From: Streptomyces piniterrae
Lineage (GTDB): Bacteria > Actinomycetota > Actinomycetes > Streptomycetales > Streptomycetaceae
Reading direction: 5' to 3'
Assembly (NCBI RefSeq): GCF_005048155.1
Contig: NZ_SUMB01000003.1
Coordinates: 434,001-498,000 of the forward strand
DNA length: 64,000 nt
The notes below the pieces were generated by a model. It ran no database searches. It worked only from the letters and a program-made list of their open reading frames with translations, and was not told the DNA's origin. Below, piece after piece: positions 56,578 to 64,000 of the stretch; the first letter of the stretch is position 1, and every line of letters starts with the position of its first letter. The position numbers and the translations under genes are program-made.

Positions 56578-56628
56578 TGGTTCTTCTCCTTGGTGTGAGG
56601 GCGCTACGGGATCGTCGTCCCGTCCGGC

Positions 56629-57816
56629 TCACCCTTGGGTGGGCGGGGGAAGGTCGCGCCCGGACGTCTTACCTAGAGTACGTGCCGCGGTGGCCCCGGG
56701 TTCCCGGCGGGGCGGCGGCACCGCGGCGGGCGCGGGCTTCTCGGGGGCGCCGAAGAGGGCGCGTCGGAGCTCCTTGCGGGTCTGGCGGGCGGACTCGCGG
56801 GCGGCGGTCAGTGCCCGGCGGGTGGCCCGGCCGGTTTCGCGCAGGATGTGCCGTACCGGCCGCCAGATGCCGTCGCGGAGGCCGTGCCCGAGCGGGGTGA
56901 GGACGGTCCGGTAGGCCCAGCGGCACGGTTCGACGACGGTCCACCGCAGCAGCCGGCCGAGGAACCGGCCGACGGCGCGGGAGACGAAGCCGGCGGCCCG
57001 CCAGCAGTGCCCGAGCGCTTCGGTGATCTCGCGGACGACGACGGTCACGGCGGCGGCCAGCGCCCGGCCGACCGGAAGCAGTACATGGCGCCAGAGCGCG
57101 ACGGCCGGCACGACGAGGATCCACCGAACGAGCGCGGCGACGACGGTGGCGACGCCCCGGGCAAGCCAGGCGACGGCCGCGCCGATGCCCCGTACGAGCC
57201 AGGCGACGGCCCGTCCGAGGGGCGTGAGCACATACGCGTACAGCCACTTCGCCGGGACGACGAGGAGATACCGCACCAGGAACGTCACCGGCACCACCAG
57301 CAGGTACCGGACGAGGAACGCCACGGCCGCGCCCAGGGCCCGCGCCAGCCACCTGAGGCCGTGCCCGAGGGGGGTCAGCACGTGGGCGTAGAGCCACACC
57401 GCGGGGACGACGATCAGATACCGGACCAGGAACGTCACGGGGACGATCACCAGATACCGGACGAGGAAGGACAGCGGGACGATCACGAGATAGCGGGCCA
57501 GGAACGTCACGGCCACCGCGATGCCGCGGCCTGCGGGTGCCAGGACGTACCGCCACAACGCCACCCATGGCCAGACGAACAGCGCTTTACCCAGCCAGAG
57601 CGTGGCGTCGGCGACCCGGGTCGCCAGCCAGGCGATCCCCCGGCCGACCGGGGCGAGCACCGTGCGGTTCAGTGCCCGCCCGCAGGCCGCCAGCACGTCC
57701 CAGATCATGCGCAGCGGCACGACGACGACCAGCACCACGATGCGGACGGGGATGCGGACGAGCCGTGTCAGACAGCCCTCGCCCGGCTCGTAGTGCTCGT
57801 GTCGGCCCCGTTCCAT
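56629..57816 (-). CDS. Repetitive multi-pass membrane protein
   Basis: The protein has 395 residues from ATG 57816, with GGGGGA upstream. From residue about 20 to 300 it is built of near-repeats of LVRYLVIVP-type blocks (FLVRYLVIVPVTFLVRYL, then AVWLYAHVLTPLGHGLRWLARALGA and a second copy with KWLYAYVLTPLG). Arg residues regularly punctuate hydrophobic 12-16-residue segments, more like amphipathic or re-entrant helices than standard transmembrane spans. The C-terminal 90 residues are basic and helical, then disordered. There are no catalytic motifs. Function is unknown. It follows the GNAT gene by 25 bp. Confidence 0.75.
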   Translation of the reverse strand: MERGRHEHYEPGEGCLTRLVRIPVRIVVLVVVVPLRMIWDVLAACGRALNRTVLAPVGRGIAWLATRVADATLWLGKALFVWPWVALWRYVLAPAGRGIAVAVTFLARYLVIVPLSFLVRYLVIVPVTFLVRYLIVVPAVWLYAHVLTPLGHGLRWLARALGAAVAFLVRYLLVVPVTFLVRYLLVVPAKWLYAYVLTPLGRAVAWLVRGIGAAVAWLARGVATVVAALVRWILVVPAVALWRHVLLPVGRALAAAVTVVVREITEALGHCWRAAGFVSRAVGRFLGRLLRWTVVEPCRWAYRTVLTPLGHGLRDGIWRPVRHILRETGRATRRALTAARESARQTRKELRRALFGAPEKPAPAAVPPPRREPGATAARTLGKTSGRDLPPPTQG

Positions 57817-57841
57817 GCGGCGTCCCCCTGAACTCCGTACC

Positions 57842-58405
57842 TCAGCTGTGCTCGTGCGCCGGCTGCCGCTGGGTGTCGATCCAGTAGCGCAGCTTCTCGC
57901 CGCGCCGGTCCTCGAAGATGCCGCCGCATGCCTCGATGACCTTACGGGAGGCGGTGTTGGTGGTGTCGCAGGTGACCAGGACGGAGTCAAGCCCCCGTGC
58001 GCGGGCCATCGGTAGCGCCGCGCGCAGCATCGTGGTGGCGTGGCCGCGCCGGCGTGCGGTGGGGCGTACGTCGTAGCCGATGTGGCCGCCGTACTCGTGC
58101 AGGAAGTCGTTGAGGCGGTGGCGCAGGCCGAGGCGGCCGAGGTAGGTGTCGCCCTCGACGAACCAGAGGTTGGTGCAGGGCACATACGCCATGGGGCCGA
58201 CGACCTCTTCGTCGACGAACGACCGCAGCCAGGCGGTGTATTCGGCGAAGACGGCGGGGTCGTGCCAGTCGGCGGCGTAGTCGCGTATCTCCCGGCCGAC
58301 GGCCGAGCCGTCCTCCGCGCCGCCCCTGCCCTCGGCCTGGAATTCGGCCATGGCGGCGAGGAAGGAGGTGTGGACGCGGGTGGTGGGTGCGATGAGTTGT
58401 GGCAT
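57842..58405 (-). CDS. GNAT family N-acetyltransferase
   Basis: The 187-residue protein has the acetyl-CoA-binding motif A as HIGYDVRPTARRRGHATTML, with the RRxGxA pyrophosphate loop, preceded by WFVEGDTYLGRLGLRHRLND. It ends with KLRYWIDTQ, typical of one uncharacterised Streptomyces GNAT subgroup. The ATG start is at 58405. The substrate cannot be told. It is probably co-transcribed with the repetitive membrane protein gene, 25 bp downstream. Confidence 0.87.
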   Translation of the reverse strand: MPQLIAPTTRVHTSFLAAMAEFQAEGRGGAEDGSAVGREIRDYAADWHDPAVFAEYTAWLRSFVDEEVVGPMAYVPCTNLWFVEGDTYLGRLGLRHRLNDFLHEYGGHIGYDVRPTARRRGHATTMLRAALPMARARGLDSVLVTCDTTNTASRKVIEACGGIFEDRRGEKLRYWIDTQRQPAHEHS

Positions 58406-58730
58406 CGCCCCAGTGTGGGCGGGTATGCGCCGGCCCGGCCACCGACTTTTGCGGTGGCCGGGCCGAACTGCCTTGATTCCAGGGCTGGTTGAGGACTGAG
58501 CGCTACGTCACTTCCCCGAGAGCGGCAGCAGCTTCCTGCCGGTCGGCTGATCTGGATCTCGGTTTCGATCCGCGCCTGCTCGCTCGCGAACGCGGGTGGC
58601 GCGCCAGTTCCCGACGTTCAGGGAATCCGGCGCGTCATTCAGTGACTGCGAGATGTTTCATATTAGCCTTTCATAACTGTACGAAGTCGATCAGTCACGG
58701 ATCGCATCTGCTCAAGTCACCGGAGATGAA
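58406..58730. other. 325-bp intergenic region with radical SAM remnant
   Basis: It holds a decayed copy of the end of the 59134 gene (58508-58577) and a low-GC stretch (about 58650-58690, TTTCATATTAGCC) that is the probable promoter of the secreted-protein gene. No intact gene is present. Confidence 0.65.
58508..58577 (-). pseudogene. Decayed 3'-end copy of the radical SAM gene
   Basis: Bases 58521-58574 align with 59174-59228, the end of the radical SAM gene, with about six substitutions and one single-base gap. Read on the minus strand it gives ETEIQI, then, after the gap, TGRKLLPLSGK and TGA, against ETEIQIGPTGKKLLPLTVKK in the intact gene. The match is far beyond chance for an intergenic stretch. 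Confidence 0.72.
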
Positions 58731-59000
58731 ATGCGCAAGCTTCGCAAAGCTGCTGTTGTGATCGCAGCCCTCGGCACCGTCGGCTTCCTCGGCGCCGGCA
58801 CCGCCCACGGCCACGGCGGCCTGAATGCCGAGCAGGGCAGCTCCTGCCGATCGCACGACCTGAACGTGGACGTCCTGGGCGAGGTCGGAGTTCTCAACGG
58901 CCTGCTGGGCAGCGCGCTCAACGGCGAAGGCTCGCCCGGTGCTCAGACCAGCCACCTGGGCTCGACCATGGGCTGCGACAACAGCATCGGCGGCCAGTAA
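58731..59000 (+). CDS. Small secreted protein with two cysteines
   Basis: This 89-residue precursor has a signal peptide (MRKLRKAAVVIAALGTVGFLGAGTAHG) cut near AHG. The mature ~62 residues contain two cysteines (SSCRSHDLN and MGCDNSIGG) and a hydrophobic LNVDVLGEVGVLNGLLGSAL stretch. CGGAGATGAA lies before the ATG. The size and Gly/Ser/Leu make-up recall surface proteins such as chaplins or rodlins, but chaplin motifs are absent; similar uncharacterised small proteins occur in streptomycetes. It has its own low-GC promoter region and terminator, and lies between two copies of the radical SAM 3' end. Confidence 0.8.
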   Translation: MRKLRKAAVVIAALGTVGFLGAGTAHGHGGLNAEQGSSCRSHDLNVDVLGEVGVLNGLLGSALNGEGSPGAQTSHLGSTMGCDNSIGGQ

Positions 59001-59006
59001 AGGGAA

Positions 59007-59045
59007 GGGTCCCGGCGTCCGCGTCACACGCGGGCTCCGGGACCC
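59007..59045 (+). terminator. Terminator after small secreted protein gene
   Basis: GGGTCCCGG (59007-59015) pairs with CCGGGACCC (59037-59045), with an inner CCGCG/CGCGG stem. It starts 6 nt after the stop. Confidence 0.7.
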
Positions 59046-59133
59046 ATTCCTTCCGCCGCGCCGGCCCCGACCTCAAAACGCCGGAGTCAGCGGCAGCTTC
59101 GTACGGGCGATCCGCCGTAAGGCATCGCTCACA

Positions 59134-61083
59134 TCACTGGCCGTTTGCGAGGGTCGCGGGCTTCTTCACGGTCAGCGGCAGCAGCTTCTTGCCGGTCGGG
59201 CCGATCTGGATCTCGGTGTCCATCTGCGGGCAGACGCCGCAGTCGAAGCACGGGGTCCAACGGCAGTCCTCGACCTCGGTCTCGTCGAGGGCGTCCTGCC
59301 AGTCCTCCCAGAGCCAGTCCTTGTCGAGGCCGGAGTCCAGGTGGTCCCAGGGCAGGACCTCCTCGTACGTCCGCTCGCGCGTGGTGTACCAGGCGACGTC
59401 GACGCCGAACGCGGGCAGTGTCTCCTCGGCGGCCTTCATCCAGCGGTCGTAGCTGAAGTGCTCGCGCCAGCCGTCGAAGCGGCCGCCGCCCTCGTAGACG
59501 GCGCGGATGACCGAGCCGATGCGGCGGTCGCCGCGGGAGAGCAGGCCCTCGACGATGCCGGGCTTGCCGTCGTGGTAGCGGAAGCCGATGGACCGGCCGT
59601 ACTTCTTGTCGCCGCGGATCTTGTCCCGGAGCTTTTCGAGCCGCGCGTCGGTCTCCTCGGCGGACAGCTGCGGCGCCCACTGGAACGGGGTGTGCGGCTT
59701 GGGTACGAAGCCGCCGATGGAGACCGTGCAGCGGATGTCGTTCTGCCCGGAGACCTTGCGGCCCTCGGCGATGACGTTGACCGCCATGTCGCCGATCTGG
59801 AGGACGTCGTCGTCGGTCTCGGTCGGCAGACCGCACATGAAGTAGAGCTTGACCTGCCGCCAGCCGTTGCCGTAGGCCGTGGAGACGGTCCTGATCAGGT
59901 CCTCTTCGGAGACCATCTTGTTGATGACCTTGCGGATCCGCTCGCTGCCGCCTTCGGGGGCGAAGGTGAGGCCGGAGCGGCGGCCGTTGCGGGTCAGCTC
60001 ATTGGCGAGATCGATGTTGAAGGCGTCGACACGGGTCGACGGCAGCGACAGACCGATCTTGTCTTCCTCGTACCGGTCGGCGAGGCCCTTGGCGATGTCG
60101 CCGATCTCGGTGTGGTCCGCGGAGGACAGCGACAGCAGGCCGACCTCCTCGAATCCCGTGGCCTTCAGCCCCTTGTCCACCATGTCGCCGATGCCGGTGA
60201 TGCTTCGCTCCCGTACGGGACGCGTGATCATGCCGGCCTGGCAGAAACGGCAGCCGCGGGTGCAGCCACGGAAGATCTCGACCGACATCCGCTCGTGGAC
60301 GGTCTCGGCCAGCGGGACGAGCGGCTTCTTGGGGTAGGGCCACTCGTCCAGGTCCATGACGGTGTGCTTGGAGACCCGCCACGGGACGCCGGAGCGGTTG
60401 GGGACGACGCGGGAGATCCGCCCGTCGGCCAGGTACTCGACGTCGTAGAACTTGGGGACGTAGACGCTGCCGGTCCTCGCGAGGCGGAAGAGCAGCTCGT
60501 CGCGGCCGCCGGGCCGGCCCTCGGCCTTCCAGGCGCGGATGATCTCGGTGATCTCCAGGACGGCCTGCTCGCCGTCGCCGACGACCGCGCAGTCCAGGAA
60601 GTCCGCGATCGGCTCCGGATTGAAGGCGGCGTGGCCGCCCGCGAGGATCAGCGGGTGGTCCTCCGTGCGGTCCTTGGCCTCGATCGGGATGCCGGACAGG
60701 TCCAGGGCCGTCAGGAGGTTGGTGTAGCCGAGCTCGGTGGAGAAGGAGACGCCGAGCACGTCGAACGCGGAGACCGGGCGGTGGGCGTCGACGGTGAACT
60801 GCGGCACCCGGTGCTCGCGCATCAGCGCTTCGAGGTCCGGCCAGACGCTGTAGGTGCGCTCGGCGAGCACGCCCTCCTGCTCGTTGAGGACCTCGTAGAG
60901 GATCATGACGCCCTGGTTGGGCAGCCCGACCTCGTACGCGTCGGGGTACATGAGTGCCCAGCGGACGTCGCACTCGTCCCAGGGCTTGACCGTGGAGTTG
61001 AGCTCTCCACCGACGTACTGGATCGGCTTCTGCACGTGCGGGAGCAGGGCCTCGAGCTGTGGGAAGACCGACTCGGCAGACAT
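59134..61083 (-). CDS. TIGR03960 family B12-binding domain/radical SAM protein
   Basis: The protein has 649 residues. A B12-binding-like N-terminal domain (WALMYPDAYEVGLPNQGVMILYEVLN region; LILAGGHAAFNPEP) is followed by the radical SAM cluster motif in EIFRGCTRGCRFCQAG (CxxxCxxC) and SLPSTRVDAFN. The C-terminus has FDCGVCPQ. The companion DUF2344 protein is at 55732; in many bacteria the two are adjacent or fused. The reaction is unknown; some members lie beside rne and rplU as here, suggesting an RNA or ribosome substrate. The ATG start at 61083 is clear. Confidence 0.92.
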   Translation of the reverse strand: MSAESVFPQLEALLPHVQKPIQYVGGELNSTVKPWDECDVRWALMYPDAYEVGLPNQGVMILYEVLNEQEGVLAERTYSVWPDLEALMREHRVPQFTVDAHRPVSAFDVLGVSFSTELGYTNLLTALDLSGIPIEAKDRTEDHPLILAGGHAAFNPEPIADFLDCAVVGDGEQAVLEITEIIRAWKAEGRPGGRDELLFRLARTGSVYVPKFYDVEYLADGRISRVVPNRSGVPWRVSKHTVMDLDEWPYPKKPLVPLAETVHERMSVEIFRGCTRGCRFCQAGMITRPVRERSITGIGDMVDKGLKATGFEEVGLLSLSSADHTEIGDIAKGLADRYEEDKIGLSLPSTRVDAFNIDLANELTRNGRRSGLTFAPEGGSERIRKVINKMVSEEDLIRTVSTAYGNGWRQVKLYFMCGLPTETDDDVLQIGDMAVNVIAEGRKVSGQNDIRCTVSIGGFVPKPHTPFQWAPQLSAEETDARLEKLRDKIRGDKKYGRSIGFRYHDGKPGIVEGLLSRGDRRIGSVIRAVYEGGGRFDGWREHFSYDRWMKAAEETLPAFGVDVAWYTTRERTYEEVLPWDHLDSGLDKDWLWEDWQDALDETEVEDCRWTPCFDCGVCPQMDTEIQIGPTGKKLLPLTVKKPATLANGQ

Positions 61084-61191
61084 CTCTGGACCTTCGTTGC
61101 TGGCAGGGGCGACTCACAAGCGTAACCCGACCGGAGTCGCCCCTCGCACGGCCGGCGATCTTGCCGGGCGGTGCGGCCCGGTGACGCCGGA

Positions 61192-62802
61192 CTACCGCTG
61201 GAGCGCGTCCCGGTGCTTGCGGCGGGAGACCTTCTTCCACAGGACCGGCAGCTCCCGCTCCCGGTCGGCCGCCAGGGCCTCCTCCCGGCCGTAGAGCAGC
61301 CCGAAGGTGAAGCCGCCCTCGCCGGCGTGCTGGGCCTGGGTGGCCAGGTCGCGGAGGGTGGTGCGGGCCACGACGCTGTCCTGGTGGTCGCCCAGCAGCT
61401 GCTGCACCTTCTTCGTTCGCCTGGTGAACTTCTTTGCCGGTTTGCCGAGCGCCGGGGTGGCCGCCTCCGCCGCGTACCGGGTGCGCTTGGCCGCCTTGCG
61501 GGCGTTGTGCAGCGCCACATCGCGCGTGGTGGTCCCGGGCGGGGCGTCCAGCGCGGTCTCCACCCGGCCGGCCAGCCGCGCGTAGTCCTTCAGCACGGCC
61601 GCCGACATCACCTGCGGCGCGGGCCGGCCGGCGGCCTTCTTCAGCGGCGGCTCGTCCAGGAGGGCGCGCAGGGTCTTCAGCAGCGCCAGGTAGCGCTCCC
61701 CGTCCAGTACGGCGAGCAGGTCCTGCCGCGACCCCTGGCGGCTGCGCTCCTCCCAGATCCGCAGCCGGGCCGCGACCGGCCCGAGCCGCAGCGGCCCCGG
61801 CACCTCGGCCAGCCCGGCGCGCAGCCGCTCGGTGAGCACCTCGCGGTCCCGGTCGACGCCCAACTCGGCCGCCAGCCACTTGAGTTCATCGCCGATGGGG
61901 CCGGTGGCGGCGCGGTCGAGGACCTTCGCATAGGACCGGAAGGCGCTGCGCAGACGACGGGTGGCGACCCGCATCCGGTGGACGGAGTCGGGGATGTCGC
62001 GGCGTACCGCGGGGTCCAGTTCGACGATGGCCCGGACCTGCTCGCGGACGTAGCGCAGGACGATCTCACCGGCGGTGGGGCCGGCGGTCGGGGCCGGCCC
62101 GGTGGCGTCCGTCGTCTGTTCGGCGCGGCTTTCGGCCGGTCCGCGCGGCCCGGTCTCGTCCAGGGCGCGGGCCAGCTTGGACGGCGCTTCGGCCGGGCGG
62201 GCGCCGGCGGCGACCAGCAGCCGGCCGACCTCGTCGAGGAGGCCGGTGCCGTCGGCTCCGTGCTCGTCGCCGGTGAGCTCCACCTCGATCTCGTGCCAGC
62301 GGGCCTCCCCGGCCTCCCCGGCTTCTTCGGCCGTGCCCGGCTCGCCCGCCTCCGCACCCGGTGGGCCGGCCCGCCGGGCCCACACCGCGTCCTCCGCCAC
62401 CTCGGCGAGCGGTGCGCCGTCGGCGTCCTGGAGCACCCGGACCGTGCGGCGCGTCCGCAGCCGTACGACGGGGGCCAGCTCCCGGTCGAGCACCCGCGAC
62501 CGGACGAGGACGGTCAGCTCGCGCGGCGGCGCGTCGGACAGCGGCGCCCGCACCTCGTCCCGCACCCCGGGCGCGACGGGCAGTTTGAGGTGCCAGCCGG
62601 CGTCGGTGCCGCCGGTGCGGCGGCGCAGGGTGATGCCGTCGGCGGCGAGGCGCTGGTCGGCGGTGTCGTAGTACGTGGCGTCCAGGGTCGAGACGCCCTG
62701 TTCCACCACGGCCGCGACCCGGTCCACCTCGGTCAGGTCGGGCAGCTCGGTGGTGTCGGTGGCCTCGTACTTCCGCTCGACTTCCCGCACGGTGTCCGCC
62801 AT
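61192..62802 (-). CDS. CYTH and CHAD domain-containing protein
   Basis: The protein has 536 residues. The N-terminal CYTH triphosphate-tunnel domain (about 1-200) begins with EVERKYEA, the ExExK motif, and has TYYDTADQRL and LRRRTGG. The CHAD helical domain (about 270-530) has SVHRMRVATRRLRSAFRSY, HNARKAAKRTRYAAE and QQLLGDHQDS with conserved His. CHAD domains bind polyphosphate; CYTH domains hydrolyse or bind triphosphates. A polyphosphate-related role is likely but unproven. The ATG at 62802 is supported by family length. Confidence 0.92.
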   Translation of the reverse strand: MADTVREVERKYEATDTTELPDLTEVDRVAAVVEQGVSTLDATYYDTADQRLAADGITLRRRTGGTDAGWHLKLPVAPGVRDEVRAPLSDAPPRELTVLVRSRVLDRELAPVVRLRTRRTVRVLQDADGAPLAEVAEDAVWARRAGPPGAEAGEPGTAEEAGEAGEARWHEIEVELTGDEHGADGTGLLDEVGRLLVAAGARPAEAPSKLARALDETGPRGPAESRAEQTTDATGPAPTAGPTAGEIVLRYVREQVRAIVELDPAVRRDIPDSVHRMRVATRRLRSAFRSYAKVLDRAATGPIGDELKWLAAELGVDRDREVLTERLRAGLAEVPGPLRLGPVAARLRIWEERSRQGSRQDLLAVLDGERYLALLKTLRALLDEPPLKKAAGRPAPQVMSAAVLKDYARLAGRVETALDAPPGTTTRDVALHNARKAAKRTRYAAEAATPALGKPAKKFTRRTKKVQQLLGDHQDSVVARTTLRDLATQAQHAGEGGFTFGLLYGREEALAADRERELPVLWKKVSRRKHRDALQR

Positions 62803-62930
62803 GAGTCGAATCTAGTCACCTGTCCCACTGACGACCAGCCTTGCGAGCGGCCTTGCGAGGGTCCGCCCGCGCAGGTGACGGCCGTCAACGCGGAAGGCCG
62901 GGACACCCGGGAGAGCGAGTAGCCCCGAGG

Positions 62931-62953
62931 ACACACCGTGAATTACGGTGTGT
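62931..62953. promoter_or_regulatory. 9-bp-arm inverted repeat upstream of the HATPase gene
   Basis: ACACACCGT, GAATT, ACGGTGTGT: a perfect interrupted palindrome 70 bp upstream of the 63023 start. It is a candidate operator. Confidence 0.45.
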
Positions 62954-63022
62954 CACTCGTCGTCCACGCAGGGTGATATTCGCTCTGGCGCTCACTCGAC
63001 CCCTTCGGGGAGGGAGAAACCC

Positions 63023-63466
63023 GTGCACCCATTCACCGCAACAGTCGCCCGGAAGCCCATCCGTATCTCGGCGGGCGCCCGCCCGTACCTCCTGACGGCA
63101 CCGAACCAGCCCACCGCACCGAAAGCCGCCCGCGACTTCGTGCGGGCCGTATTGAGCCGCACGAACCTTTCACCTCTCCTGGACACCGCGATCCTGCTCA
63201 CCTCGGAAGCGGTCACCCACTCCCATCTGCGCGCCCCGGAGTCGACGGACATCCTGCTGCGCATCCTGACCACCGACGACGCCCTGCGGATCAGCGTCCA
63301 CGACGAGGCGCCGGCCGACGTCCCGGTGCCGGCCGGCGAGCTGGGCCACTGCCTGCTGCTGCTCGGCCACCTCGCCGACCGCTGGGGCACCACGCCCTTC
63401 GAGGGGCCGGCCCGTTCCACGTCCCTGTGGTTCGAGCTGTACGCGGACGGCGCGGGCAGCGCATAG
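63023..63466 (+). CDS. Degenerate anti-sigma-type HATPase domain protein
   Basis: The protein has 147 residues from GTG 63023, with GGGAG 7 nt upstream. Size and layout match the RsbW-like ATP-binding proteins abundant in Streptomyces: an N-terminal strand-helix (APKAARDFVRAVLSRTN) and a final LLLGHLADRWGTTP like the usual LxLVxxLAxxWG. The key N-box reads LLTSEAVTHSHLR instead of SELVTNAxxH, losing the Mg-binding Asn, and no DxGxG loop is visible. ATP binding is therefore doubtful. It converges on rodA. Confidence 0.75.
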   Translation: MHPFTATVARKPIRISAGARPYLLTAPNQPTAPKAARDFVRAVLSRTNLSPLLDTAILLTSEAVTHSHLRAPESTDILLRILTTDDALRISVHDEAPADVPVPAGELGHCLLLLGHLADRWGTTPFEGPARSTSLWFELYADGAGSA

Positions 63467-63477
63467 CAGGGCACGTC

Positions 63478-63495
63478 GGCGGCCCGGGGGCCGCC
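63478..63495. terminator. Short hairpin between HATPase gene and rodA
   Basis: A 7-bp GGCGGCC/GGCCGCC stem with a 4-nt loop lies between two convergent stops. Confidence 0.5.
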
Positions 63496-63505
63496 GCCTT
63501 CGGCC

Positions 63506-64000
63506 TCAGCGCGAGGCCGAGACCGGCCGCTGCACCCTGATCGACTGGAGCAGTCCGATCGCGATCCAGACGGCGAACATCGAGGTGCCGCCGTAGGAGA
63601 CGAACGGCAGCGGAAGGCCGGTGACCGGCATGATCCCGAGGGTCATGCCGATGTTCTCGAAGGACTGGAAGGCGAACCAGGCGATGATGCCGGCGGCGAC
63701 GATGGTCCCGTAGAGCTCGGTCGTCTCGCGGGCGATCCGGCAGGCGCGCCACAGGACGACGCCGAGCAGGATGATGATGAGGCCCGCGCCGAGGAAGCCG
63801 AGTTCCTCGCCGGCGACGGTGAAGATGAAGTCGGTCTGCTGCTCGGGGACGAACTGGCCGGTGGTCTGGCTGCCGTGGAAGAGGCCGGAGCCGGTCAGTC
63901 CCCCGCCGCCGATGGCGATGCGCGCCTGGTTGGTGTTGTAGCCGACGCCGGCCGGGTCGAGGCTCGGGTTGGCGAACGCGGCGAACCGGGCGATCTGGTA
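63506..64000 (-). CDS. rodA: RodA/FtsW/SpoVE family peptidoglycan glycosyltransferase (5' part outside window)
   Basis: The last 164 residues are visible. They show the family's conserved C-terminal half: IAIGGGGLTGSGLFHGSQT, FVPEQQTDFIFTVAGEELGFLG, then a transmembrane segment, GMTLGIMPVTGLPLPFVSYGGTSM, a last helix (VWIAIGLLQSI) and a short basic tail. SEDS proteins polymerise lipid II into glycan strands. PVTGLPLPFVSYGG fits RodA better than FtsW. The short cytoplasmic tail ends SASR. Confidence 0.93.
   Translation of the reverse strand, partial: YQIARFAAFANPSLDPAGVGYNTNQARIAIGGGGLTGSGLFHGSQTTGQFVPEQQTDFIFTVAGEELGFLGAGLIIILLGVVLWRACRIARETTELYGTIVAAGIIAWFAFQSFENIGMTLGIMPVTGLPLPFVSYGGTSMFAVWIAIGLLQSIRVQRPVSASR

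Overview
The window is a piece of a high-GC Streptomyces (or close actinomycete) chromosome. GTG starts are common, GC3 is very high, and most genes follow one another on the minus strand. The gene order (hrcA-dnaJ, hemW, lepA/rpsT, holA, comEC/comEA, leuS, rsfS, nadD, proA, proB, obg-rpmA-rplU, rne, two radical-SAM-linked genes, rodA) is the conserved core of streptomycete chromosomes as I know it. I see no integrase, transposase, phage gene, CRISPR array or biosynthetic cluster.

Layout. 1-10.4 kb: a partial secreted HAD acid phosphatase, RNase Z coupled to a HIT hydrolase, an OsmC-type peroxidase, rsmE coupled to a nitronate monooxygenase, the heat-shock operon hrcA-dnaJ with a CIRCE operator, a metallo-hydrolase, a DUF3097 protein and hemW. 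10.4-17.5 kb: a HATPase-GAF-PP2C signalling phosphatase, a long-chain acyl-CoA ligase with a palindromic candidate operator, then lepA divergent from rpsT. 17.9-29.9 kb: a secreted hypothetical protein, holA, comEC/comEA, DegV, a membrane-anchored coiled-coil protein, and leuS behind a classical leucine attenuator (leader peptide with three consecutive Leu codons plus terminator). 29.9-34.8 kb: an S53 peptidase and two identical tRNA-Ala(GGC) genes flanking a GT87 glycosyltransferase and two small zinc proteins. 34.8-46.5 kb: histidine phosphatase, rsfS, a LytR-C-domain protein, nadD, two tiny membrane proteins, an M48 protease, two membrane proteins sharing an N-terminal motif, proA, a hypothetical gene and proB. 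46.9-56.6 kb: a CDP-glycerol-type glycerophosphotransferase, obg-rpmA-rplU, and a 1292-residue RNase E/G whose basic/acidic arms surround the catalytic core. 56.6-64 kb: a repetitive membrane protein, GNAT, a small secreted protein, a B12-binding radical SAM enzyme, a CYTH/CHAD protein, a degenerate anti-sigma-like HATPase and the 3' end of rodA.

Most of the window serves translation and its quality control (tRNA, LeuRS, L21, L27, S20, Obg, LepA, RsfS, RsmE, RNase E/G, RNase Z), protein folding, proline and NAD synthesis, and the cell envelope. The less ordinary signals are: the leuS attenuator with a possibly leaderless leader peptide; two genes whose best start codon is CTG; a decayed copy of the 3' end of the radical SAM gene beside a small secreted-protein gene; a duplicated dnaJ 3' end; paired CCCCTAGGGG palindromes in two intergenic regions; a comEC frame with no stop where the protein should end; and two neighbouring membrane proteins sharing an N-terminal FDExFVR motif. 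I found no convincing new multi-gene defence or mobile system.
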